19,656 bases of DNA. Origin: Paraglomus occultum. Lineage: Eukaryota > Glomeromycota > Glomeromycetes > Paraglomerales > Paraglomeraceae. Position 1 is the stretch's first letter. Every line of letters begins with the position of its first letter. Shown in pieces: positions 7,376 through 17,824 of the stretch. The stretch covers positions 1-19,656 of the forward strand of contig CAJVPJ010000656.1 of NCBI GenBank assembly GCA_910592205.1, written 5' to 3'. Position numbers and translations under genes: made by a program. The notes under the pieces are model-generated. The model was not told the origin of the DNA. It ran no database searches and saw only the letters and a program-made list of their open reading frames with translations.

Positions 7376-10260
7376 ATCACATACGCTTCATCAATTGACA
7401 TATTGTTTAATGTCTACCGGCAGAATTTCCATTGATTTACCGAATAAACTCGAATATTCAAATCATACCCCTTTTCTTGCTCGTTTTTATCTGCTGTACT
7501 AACATCCCAACAATACCTTTAATTCGTTACGAAATCTATATATGAATTAATACATACCAAATACGTCCAGGTGACTATGGAAAGAGGAAATTAAAGTTTT
7601 TTTTTTGTTCAAAAATCTCGTAAACGTAACTGCAGTTCAATCTTGCTGATGTGGGTTTTGAAAAAAAAAAACGTCATTCGCAGGTTAATCATGTAGTCTA
7701 TCAGTCTCACATCACACAAGTTTAATTTTAGATACGGGGAGAGGCGAGGGTTAACAAATAGCATACAGTTTGTAACTACAAGGTAGATGTAATGTTCTCT
7801 CATTTACTGTAAATCCTAACATTTTGTCATATGCTCATGAAACACAACAATGCTCACTCTTTTTTTTATATATACACAGATCAAACAACAAACAGTAACG
7901 TTAGTAACCACAGAGTGACTCCCCCTGCAGTTGGGAAATTGTTCAAATGCAAGTGAAATAAAATAGCAACTGTAACAGACAGATTGACAGTAAATGGTGC
8001 GATACTTGTATTCAAAGGGAGGAGGCGCCATAACTTTAATTGGATTATCATTGTAATAATTAAAGTATTGCTAATACTGCTGGATTATTAGTCATGTATA
8101 CGTTATTTTTCCCCAATCCTTTATCCTAATTCATATAACACATGTACTTCTCTACAAGTTTATCTTTTCAATTATGTTTCCAATTCTCCTGACTATCCTT
8201 TCATACTAAATTGCCCCCGTTGTTCGATTAACTGCCCCACTCACCACCATCATCAATCACCCTTCCCACCTCACCTCATCAAATATTTGACATCGATCTC
8301 CGTACTATTTGTTAACGTTTAGTCCATCCTTAAAAATAATGCATTAAGCGTAAACGTGGGTTTTGAGTCTTTTACCGATTTGGAGAAGTTCTTCCAGCCT
8401 TTTATGTCATAAAGTACAATTTGTGATGTAGATGGATTAAATGATTATTAATCACACCTGTGTCATTTTGGACGTCTTAAAAATTAGAACAATACAATCG
8501 TTTATTAACATGCACATGAATGCATGATTATACCATCATATTTATTGTACGCATCCTGTGAGTCGCACTCACTTTCAGCAGGAAAAAATTTCCATGTCCC
8601 TGTCAGAATTCTTGCATGAATAATACAGACATTGGCTATCCGGATCAGAACAAGGATATCACAACGACTCTACCCAGAGGTAAAAAATAGACCATATGAA
8701 TGAACATAAATCCTTATTGGTCTGTATGGCTATTATTGTATTGCTCATAATGGGCGTTCGCTGATTATTGTCATTTGTTCTGAATTATTTGTTTCGGACG
8801 ATCACTCTCTCAAAATAGATGCGATCAAACAATCTATCGGTTCTAAATAATAAACATCGCAAATGCTCAGACACACATACACTCTTTCATATATCAACAG
8901 CTTTGAGTCTATTCAGTTCCTTTGATCACTTTTTTCCTCTCATTTTCCCAATAACAATGACGTTTGAGAAAATAGAATGCCTCCGTGCCTTTTCCTCCAC
9001 CTCCTACCCCCAATTTTCATTCGGATAAACGCATCTCCGATCGAATAATTCAATTTCCTCAATGGTGAAACGCCACCTACTATTTATAGATTTTGTGACA
9101 CATAATTACAGGAATTTGAGGCATGTTGCACCTTAAATGCGTTAACGTTAACAAGTAATGACGGAAAAGCAGATAAACAATGGTGTATCGTCCATAAGAA
9201 TGCATTAGCAAAAAAAAATTAGCAAAGCATATGAAGGGCTACACGGAGTATGCATAACAAGCTTGCAACTCATCACACGACCATGGATTGCAGTGAAAGA
9301 CAGTCTGAAAATGGTTTCCTTTTTCAATGCAGTCCATTTTGTCAATCGTAACTCACTTTGTTGTTGTCACAAGGACAGAAAAGCTAGCTTGTCAATCGAT
9401 GGGGAAAAATAAAATGGTTCGAATTCTAAACGCACAAAAAGACATTCAATATGCAAGTGTAGTGTATGCCAAATGACGGGACAGATATACACAGTTTTTT
9501 ATGCGGGGTGGGGAGGAGGGAAGGACTCTAGATGGAATAAAATTATTTGGAGTATGCCTGCCTGTCCGCATACATGCTGCATAAACCTTTTCGGTAAACA
9601 TTTTTGTTTGACTGCATTGCCTTACAGCTTACAGCCGATTTACATTGACTAGTAGTGTATAAATTACTATATTATTATAATTAATATCAGTATTGTTATA
9701 CCATCGTTATTGTAGGTCTTTTAATCCATCAAAAGAAAATCTCAAAGACAGTCTAGCTATTGCAAGACTGATTAATTGTATTGTCGACCATCTCTTGTTG
9801 TTTCACCAATTCCATAATAACCATGCACAATAACCGCTACAGAGTACAACATCTTTTTAATTCTGTACGCTGTGTAAACAAAAGGTCTTGGTGACTCTGA
9901 CTTCGCTATACATAGTGTGTACTAATCAGTGACTTGCTAAAAGCAGCATGGGAATGAATGCTACCTGATCACAAAGCCGAACCTACAAGGTTTTGAGCAC
10001 AAAACAAGGTTCAAGGAACAAACAATCAGGCAAAGACCTTGAATTCCTAAAAGAAAAAAGTTCTGCTGACATTAAGCTCGGTTTAGGAACTGACCTGTTT
10101 TAAAAAATTCTCGGGGTCAACGAATTTACCCAATAAGGTTACGTTGCCCCGAACAAACACAAAAAGATAGTTGTTCAAAGTGGCTTAGATGAACAACCCT
10201 GTGATCAATTGCCGCGCATGTCAACCTTCCATTCCAGCAGAAACTTCTACAACTACCATG
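7376..10260. other. Intergenic region, no gene recognised
   Basis: Reading frames are short and show no domains or convincing splice partners. A minus frame at 7816-8031 opens ATGGCGCC with a fair start context but its protein is unrecognised. A pyrimidine tract before an ATG at 8957 (ACAATGA context) gives only 23 codons. A G-rich block lies at 9505-9520 (GGGGTGGGGAGGAGGG). An inverted repeat, TTCAAGG and CCTTGAA, lies near 10010-10047. No tRNA, rRNA or transposon was seen. Confidence 0.5.
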
Positions 10261-13199
10261 TGCATAAGAGTTTCCCCCCCACCCCGCTCACCTCCCTCCG
10301 CCTCGTTTGCCAGATTCACATGTGTCATAGATTACATCCAATCACATTCTGTCGTTAGAATACGCTTCAAATCGTGGGAAAGAAATTGGTGACTGATAGA
10401 TCACACAATGCGGCGCTATGACATTTGCAATAACATGTAACTGATTCTCCCCAGAAAAAAAACTAAAAATTCAGTTGCCGCTATACAAACCCTTTTCGTT
10501 CCTTTTTACTTTGTCAGCTCGTTAATTATGAATAGGAGACCACATGATAGTTATGGGTTACATAAATAAACGTAAAGAGAATCCGTTCTGACCAATCAAT
10601 TAGGGAATACTAATCGACATCTCAAGGTTCGGTGATTGTAAAAGTTGCACAAATAGCGTGACAAGTTGTTAGTTTATGGTTATAGACTAGACTTTGATTT
10701 GCTAGTGGCACAGCCTGTGCTATACATGGACAGCCTGCTAATGGCGTAAGCATTGTTTGCATTTTGTATGGGATGACAATTTGATCCCATGATTTTGTCT
10801 ACAACGCCACAAGAAATTTCAAGGGTTTTCAGCTTTTGATAACCCAATTCGCCTTAGCGGAATAACCAAGTACGTAAAATGATATCAATATTTTTTCATG
10901 TAACACTTTGCTCGGTTTGGTCTTTTTTTAAACTCCCCTTTAATATAATAAACTCTGCATAAAATAATCAAACCTCAATTTTTTTTTCTCCCCCCAAAAA
11001 TAAACCATTATGGAGATACAGTATCATGCTCCGGTGTGAGATGTGAACTACAGACAGATCTGTGATTGTACTGGCGACCAGAAAATCGGATGCACGTCTT
11101 GTTACTGACAATTTGGTGGGTGCTAATTCAGTGTGAGATATCACCGGTTAATACGCAAAGCATTCATACATGTGTCTATTAGAAGCCAAAATTGTGTCAA
11201 TGTCTTAACTGACGTTTGAGCATTTTACATGCTACTATGCCTTTGCGTCCGCTGCGTTCATCTTGACGACCCCCCCCCCCCTTCACAATGGCCAGAACCC
11301 AAGATGCAGTCCGGTAAAACGCGCTAATTGATGAAGTCACATTAGCAAACCCTTGAATGGTTGTTTCAAGTTGTTTAATATTAATGCAAGCATCAGCCCT
11401 TGTGAAACCCGCGTCCGTCCGATGATCTGGGATACTGTATTGACCGTTTGGCATATATCTCGACCAGCGTAGAACAATAGCAGATATTAATGAATCTCTG
11501 GACCGTGTTCCGGTAGTTATTATCATTTCTCATGTGTTCGCACAAAGATCTTGACGTCCTGCGGTCGGAAAACCTGACTCTGATTTTTTTATACGGAAAC
11601 GCAGAATTCTAAAACCCGAACGAGCATCCTAACGGAGACTTCTTTAACTTTGCATATAAAATATGTTTGATTCGTCATAGAAAGGCAGGCGTTCGACAGT
11701 GTGCCGCGCGGTAGTGCACAGCAGTTAGCGTCAATTACAGCTGATTGGGCCGTTTGTCTGTATGTATGCGTTTGTTTCGGGTTGCGCTGCAATTGTTTCG
11801 AGCATGCAATAAAATGTCCCTTGATGTTTTGCAAAGCACTTTTCTATTGTCGATATCAACAATCCCCCCCCCTTCCCCAGCGCACAACATTAAAGATGGG
11901 GAAATGTTTCGATGTATGAGATGTGGTACCCAGACTAGTGTGTTGCCATAGTCATTTGTATTGTCTACTGACAGACAGCAATCCATGCTCATGTTCTGCA
12001 TCCCCACAAGATGTCGATGTCATAGGAAATGATCCGGTCCTAAATTTAAACATGTGGCGATAAATGTGGATCAAATGGCGTTTCTTTTCTTGCACAGGCA
12101 TCCTTCGAAAGAATTATAGGGTTCCGGCAACATCTATATATCATGATCAAATGTCTAATTAATCGCGAAGATCTCTAGTTGACCATGAGAACGACAAATG
12201 GTAAAGGATTAAAAGAATGATACTGAATGAACTCACGTGAGTAACACTTACACCTAGACGCGATTAGAGTTTTTTAACAGTCTTTGTTGCCAGTCAGTTC
12301 AGTTGCTGGTTGCCTTGCAATACAGGAATGAAACCTCCGAAGTTGCACATACAAAACGTCATCTGATCGCCAAGCCACCGCATATTGCAGTATATATTTA
12401 TCCTTAAGGGGAACATAATTTGTCTAAATACGTTCGCTTTATCAGGCTGATGCACAGGATGCGTGTAGGGCAAATGGGTAATGAATGAGAATGGGGGACT
12501 AAACGAGCAATATATGTGGCAACTATTATGTAACAAAGAAAGAATGAGCTGGAAACAATGTATCAGATCCCCCCCATCTCTCCGAGGAGGGCGAGATATG
12601 ATAATCACAATCTTGAAATAATAAGGTTTCGAAAAGGTATTATTCCGACAAGTGGCGGATGCAATTACAATTTTCTTTGGCTGCATGAATGGACCGAGAA
12701 ATTGCTGGTTTGTAGCCCACCCGCTTGTTGTTTGTGCCGCTGATCATGAATGAATGCGAAATTAGAAGTAATTTCACCATCTATTGTCCTGTGTATTTTT
12801 AGTTACGTAATTTACCGTGTAACCATCCGATGCATTGTAGAAATACTTTTCTCACACACAGGATTTCATCCCATTGTGATTGCTTATTCAATCAGTTGCA
12901 TATCCGAAGTCAGATGGGGGGAAAAAAAACTTTTATGTACTGTTTGTTGCATTGGATATCATCAAGCTCGATCTTTTCCTTAACGGTAACATGGCAATCC
13001 ATCAGCTTTTTCACTTGATCCGTGCATCCATTTTTGCAACAGCCATCAACAAGACCCCCCTCCCGTAACATGATGTTGACCTATTCAAAGATTCATTAAT
13101 AGTATCGTTAATTAATAAAATCAATCCATCTTATCTTACTCGAGTGTCATCTATACAATCTACTCTACTCACGTAAAACACGATTACATCTTGTACCTT
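10261..13199. other. Intergenic region with repeated C homopolymers; one unrecognised 109-codon frame
   Basis: C runs occur on the plus strand at 10274-10280, 10990-10995, 11270-11281 (12 C), 11864-11872, 12569-12575 and 13055-13060. The longest genuine ATG frame is 11197-11526 on minus (109 residues), which reads through the 12-C run as four glycines; it has no domain I recognise and no known neighbour. Other frames here start at non-ATG codons and look like chance. No supported gene. Confidence 0.45.
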
Positions 13200-13466
13200 T
13201 TATAACGCCTTTTTCTCTCTATTAGCTTCGGACTTTTTCTTGGATTTCCGAGTACACAACAAACCCTGCAACAAACCATCCTGGAGAAACACAAGCAACT
13301 CCTCTTTTGAGATGTGCTCATCTACTTGCATATCTTCCCATGCAGCTGTGACCCAATTGGTTACGAAAGACTGAACAGGTTTAAGTTGATAGTGTTGAGG
13401 TAAATAACTAGTTGGTTGGGGCAATTCCTGTTGACGGAGCCGTAACCGATGGGGAAAGATGATAAT
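13200..13466 (-). pseudogene. Possible terminal exon or transposase relic (unrecognised)
   Basis: The minus frame is open from 13466 to TAA at 13202-13200 with no ATG near its beginning. From a possible acceptor (CAACAG, last base 13428) it encodes about 75 residues, including FVTNWVTAAWEDMQ and KEELLVFLQDGLLQGL, then a Lys/Arg-rich tail. The helix-AW-helix pattern weakly recalls the C-terminal part of pogo/Tigger DDE transposases, but I see no catalytic DDE motif. A second candidate intron end lies upstream, with TACTAAC branch sites (13511-13529) and a CCCAG acceptor (13492), but that acceptor joins a different frame. It may be a decayed element, a real last exon or chance. Confidence 0.25.
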
Positions 13467-13504
13467 TCAATCAATTGGCGTGGCCTAGGGTCTGGGTAAA
13501 TAAT

Positions 13505-13528
13505 ATTATAGTTAGTATTATAGTTAGT
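13505..13528. repeat. Perfect 12-bp tandem repeat containing TACTAAC on minus
   Basis: ATTATAGTTAGT occurs twice in a row (13505-13516, 13517-13528). On the minus strand this places two TACTAAC sequences, the yeast-type branch-point consensus, about 20-35 nt before a pyrimidine-rich CCCAG (13496-13492). Confidence 0.8.
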
Positions 13529-13639
13529 ACTGGAATAAATCAGTTCATAATTAGCAAGTCGAGTAATTAGACTTTGTAATTTATACGATTGTAAATAGTA
13601 CCATGATTTTTGTTCTGCCAATTATCAAACCATGAATAT

Positions 13640-13740
13640 GTAGTTTCGCCAACGAAACTACTGCACACCCAGTAGTATTAGCCGAAAAATCGCAAACAAT
13701 TGGATTATGATGAATGTTCCCGTAACTGGATAAGCCAGTT
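13640..13740. repeat. Cluster of three hairpins, two mutually exclusive
   Basis: Hairpin 1 is GTAGTTTCG-ccaa-CGAAACTAC (13640-13661, perfect 9-bp stem). Hairpin 2 is ACTACTG-cacacc-CAGTAGT (13657-13676, perfect 7-bp stem), whose left arm overlaps the right arm of hairpin 1. Hairpin 3 is AACTGG-ataag-CCAGTT (13724-13740, 6-bp stem). No T-run terminator follows and no gene uses them visibly. Confidence 0.7.
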
Positions 13741-13866
13741 CCGCCGCCAACGATTCATCCGAGTATGCCCGCAGGTTCTTTATCGGATTGGCTGTTGGAT
13801 GGGATAATATAAAAAAGTTTTAACACTATATCAAATGGTGACCACAAACCATCAAATCACCAATAT

Positions 13867-16473
13867 CCGTTGTTTCGCCATCTATCATATGATATTACCT
13901 CCCTGTTGAACTGTTTCTTGTCTTCCCGAGAGCTCTACATCATCAGAACATGCTCTACTGTCTCCGAGTTTTCACCCAGCAGTTCTATGCTTCTCTGTTC
14001 GTTCGTTCATGTCTGCAAGTCAAGTCGCAACAACTCACGTACAGATTATGTGCAAATAAGAGACATGCACATTTTATGGCCGTATCTTTCTTTTCAAATC
14101 CGAGAACGAATATTCTTATGATTGCGACTGTTCTAGAGCTCTAATAAAATATGATCTTGCTGTTGGATGATTTCGTGAGATTTCTCGGAAGGAGACTTTC
14201 AAGGCCATGGGGATTTTCATCGATCAAACCTGTAATATCGTGACATGAATCCGACATCGGTCACATGGAAGTTACAATAACTTATTATCCTCGTAGCTTG
14301 GCCTATGAGCAGTGATGTGGTGTTATAAAAAACAAACGCCGTTCGGTCTAAATAACAAAAGGTAGAGAGACCATACTGTGCATAGCATCTTATGCTAATC
14401 CTGGTACGATCATTGCTCGAAGAAGAAGTCGGACACCTGTTAAATTGCAACGTTAGAATGAAACTCCCACGTGTTTTCAGCGCACTTATTCTATGATCTA
14501 CAGTGCAGACTGCGCGATCAGGGAAATTTTTTCAAGATTTATCCATTGATAATCAATCTACAATCTCTGACGAGAACTTTTCCGATCACACTACGGCTGA
14601 TGGATTGTATGGAACAATGGGGATAATTTGACTTGCCCACAACAACATTCTAAGTTAGAAACATTACAGATCGTAATATAAAGGCGTCCGGTAAATAATT
14701 TTAAATTGGGCAAACCCAAAACTAAATTGTTTTTGTCAAACTAAACATACTCTCACAGAATGACTGATGTCTGAAGCATTGCTGTTTACGAGCTATCATA
14801 CCTCTTTATCGTTGTGACGTGAATCAAATAGCATTCTCCCTAATTTGAATGATTGATCGTTGAGGTTGCAGTCCGCAATACATGCCACTCGTTACAGCAG
14901 CAATGTTGGATTTATGTAAGATTGCATTATAATATAAGTCTTGAACTTGTCAAATGTTGTAGGTTACATATTTTAAAGGCTGGGTAACTTTGAGTAGAAA
15001 AACTGAAATTTTGTTATAAACGGTAAACGTATTAACAATTGGTTTGCTAGCCAGTTTCGGAAAATTCAAAATGTGCATAGTTTGTAAATCAAGATATGGG
15101 GAGAGAATGCGTTTGCAAACTGATGCTTACCGCAACCACGTCAATTAAGAGAATTGTGAACAAAGAGATAAAATTGTTAATAGTATTACATACTATTAAA
15201 AAAATATCGACAATAACAAGACTGTCATCGGTTCACTGTTAAAACATGCGGTATCCGAATACGGACATCAAAATGTGCTCTGCCACGAAAGTGTCAATGA
15301 GTTGTACTTCGATGTCAAATCATACGCGTAACAGGCCCAAGACTTGTGTCATCTATTTACTTTGCGCTAATATTTACAGGTTAAAATAAAATCCTGTAAT
15401 CAGTACGAAACAAACTCGTTTACTAGAAGCGGCTGACGCGTCTTTTTACGATTCCTTTTACTCGTTCTCGAAATTTATCGCCCTTTCTATAGCTAATACA
15501 CCTTTAAACCTAAACATATTATTAATTGAGGATTTATTATCGAGAAAGCGTCGATTGTTTAGTATTGGAAATTTGTCTAAGCAATCTTGAAAAAATTACT
15601 AGTGCATGAAGTATAAGTGAGAATTATACTTTGACAATAGGAAGCACAGTATCTTTGAGAATTAGATGCACCTCAGTTGACGCGTTAAACGTTACATTAT
15701 ATTAAATAAATCAAGCTTCCCATCGCCACCGCGTCACATAAAATTTCGAATTTGTCTAACATATACCGCTTTATGCAAGACTCTTCTTCCAATGACAGTC
15801 CAAAATTTGGGATTTGAACTGTTGGAATTGCTTCGGATTTTATGCTTATAAACCTGACAGTATAGATTTCGCCTTTCAAAACAGAAAAAAGTCTTTCTTG
15901 TACAAAAGCTTTCCCAATGCATATTTAACAACTTTTTTTGACTCCTCACCCAATTTTAAACCATTAAATTGTATCGCTTACTAATTGACATACAGTCATT
16001 CAGAAAATAATGCAGTTTTCCAACTTTCGTTGAGAACCATAAAGCCCGTGTGAGAAATCTGGGTCCTCATTGCCAACTTGTTCAGTTATTTACGATTACA
16101 ACTCGTAATTAAAGTTATGATGAAAACGATACTTCAGCCACTATTGCATCACGTTGTAATTTACGGGATTCATAAGTGCATCCTATATGAAATAACACAA
16201 GTTAACGCTGATACATGCACGCCGACACGTCTGTCTTTTACTTTATTTCTTGAAGAAAACGCGTTTTTGTCAAAAAAAGTGAGCGGCATGCTAGAGAACA
16301 CACGATTGTAAACAATCAAAATATGTAATAGACAATCGAATTTGTTCGATCGTGATGACGGAACATTGTCCGGAAATAGCTGATTCAAATCAGCAAAGTA
16401 AGACTTCATATTAATATCGAATGATCCCGGTTACTATTTACACTAGATTATGTGCGGAAAACAATGCTTTCCC
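13867..16473. other. Intergenic region downstream of HP1, no gene recognised
   Basis: Only short chance-like frames without domain signatures on either strand. I looked for tRNA A/B boxes: a GTTCAAATCCC match on minus near 15810-15820 has no pairing T-stem arms. No RNA gene, transposon end or long repeat was identified. Confidence 0.5.
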
Positions 16474-16479
16474 TTTATT
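16474..16479 (-). terminator. Canonical AATAAA polyadenylation signal for the HP1-like gene
   Basis: AATAAA on the minus strand lies about 60 nt after the HP1 stop codon (16540-16538), at the distance and orientation expected for 3' end formation. Confidence 0.55.
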
Positions 16480-16537
16480 AGAGGCGCATCGAATACGTAT
16501 TTGCACATATCGATTGTATGTACATACGGCAGTAGCC

Positions 16538-17824
16538 TCAAGCCTTCTTATCTGCTGCGGGCGCAAACGTCAAGCGTTGTTCATAGAACTTTATCATCTG
16601 TTTCAAATGTAAGTAAATGAATAATGTGAGTGATCCGAAAAAAGGTTCACGAATATATGAAACAAAAACTCTCTTTCCGACGTGCTTACTTTCTGGGGAC
16701 ACTTCCTATTAGCCTCCTTGGCGGTATGTTTAGACGTGTCACCATTCTTCCTATTAACAGATTTAAAAAAAAAAAGTGTAAGTTTTTACGCGCAGTAATC
16801 TTGAACACTAGCTCAATTTAGAATCTGCACTAATCACACATGTATATAATCAAACTAACCAACGCAAGTAAACCATTAATTCGTTTGATTTTTCATCCCT
16901 CGTTACAGTCTCAACTGAAGTAATTTGGTTATCCCAATCCTCATCTTCGTCATTGTCCGATTTCTCTCTTGTATGCTTTGTTCGATTTCGACGCGTCTTA
17001 TCATTCTCATCAGTTCTATCTCTAATTCGTTGTCGCTTGGCATCTTTTTCTTCAAAACGATCAGGTGTTTCTGAGCGTTTCGAAGATCCCCCTTTGGTCT
17101 TATACTTGTGTTTCTTCTTCTTCTCTTTGTTATTTCTCTCTTTCGACTGTAGCCAGTATGCTTGTACGAGATCGTCGCAATTACTGAACAGTACGTCAAA
17201 ACATTGGTTTAGAGAAGAGAAGAGTCAGTCGAGTGGATGAGATTGCTAACTATAATGAATTATAACTATATCTCGTCTTACAGATTATCAGCCGACTCCC
17301 ATGTGTTCTCATCCGAGGGATACCCTTTTGTGTTCAAAAAAGCGCGTTCAAGAGATAGTAATTGATGATTATGAATGCAAACATAAACTTGCAAACGACT
17401 GTGAGAATGCATGTGTACCTTTCCATTTAATGTAATACTTCATTATACCCTGTTGCAGAAAAATATCAATTTATATGTTAATATTACCGGGCAAGGAATA
17501 TCTCAAATTCTACAGTATGTGAAAAACATCAACAACGTCTTTTACCTTGGTTTTCTTATGATCCACAATAGCCTCAACCTCATATTCGTCTTCGCCGTCC
17601 TCTTCCATTTCTTCACCTTCATTATTCTCACTGGCTCCATTTGCTTGACCCTTCTTATCATTTTTCTCCTTGCCTGCTTCGTCTTCCTGACTCTTATCAG
17701 TTTCCTCAAGCGGTTGCTTTAGCTCTTCTTCCGCTTTTTTGTTTCCCTCGCCAGCACCACCTTGGAAGTCAACTAGATCCATAACGTCGTTGGATAATTC
17801 TTCGTCGCCCTTAATGTGTGTCAT
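16538..17824 (-). CDS. HP1/Swi6-type heterochromatin protein (chromodomain + chromoshadow, 6 exons)
   Basis: Exons on minus are 17824-17546, 17449-17419, 17324-17282, 17183-16860, 16750-16690 and 16597-16538 (TGA). They are joined by five GT-AG introns of 96, 94, 98, 109 and 92 nt, giving 265 residues; an in-frame TGA lies two codons before the ATG. Residues 30-80 are strongly acidic. The chromodomain (about 80-130) contains EYEVEAIVDH, YYIKWKGYPSDENTWE and CDDLVQAYW; its aromatic cage Y81, W102 and Y105 is intact, so binding to methylated H3K9 is expected. A Lys/Arg-rich hinge (about 131-195) suits nucleic-acid binding. The chromoshadow domain (about 200-257) contains ETVTRDEKSNELMVYLRW, KNG and CPQKMIKFYEQRLTF, which in this family dimerises and recruits partners. 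F257 stands where human HP1-beta has the peptide-binding Trp. It should act in nuclear gene silencing. Every junction restores the family consensus, so the model is firm. Swi6 is longer, animal HP1 shorter. Confidence 0.95.

Noticed and set aside
6988-7502. Two plus frames rich in Tyr/Val/Met/Cys
   Set aside because: They are translations of the TG-rich minisatellite.
9400-9430. GGTTCGAATTC resembling a tRNA B box on plus
   Set aside because: No T-stem pairing and no upstream A box or acceptor stem.
14417-14440. AAGTCGGACA, matching part of the transposon repeat at 19.4-19.6 kb
   Set aside because: Only a short match without the CTCGAT half or neighbouring copies; likely chance.
15805-15825. 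tRNA B-box match GTTCAAATCCC on minus
   Set aside because: The flanking five-base arms do not pair and no acceptor stem or A box is in place.
16903-17199. 98-codon minus frame rich in Arg/Lys
   Set aside because: The chromodomain end, hinge and start of the chromoshadow domain are read in a different minus frame here; this is the wrong frame of HP1 exon 4.
17411-17722. 103-codon plus frame that looks like a membrane protein
   Set aside because: It is antisense to the acidic N-terminal exon of HP1; the hydrophobic look comes from reading acidic codons backwards.
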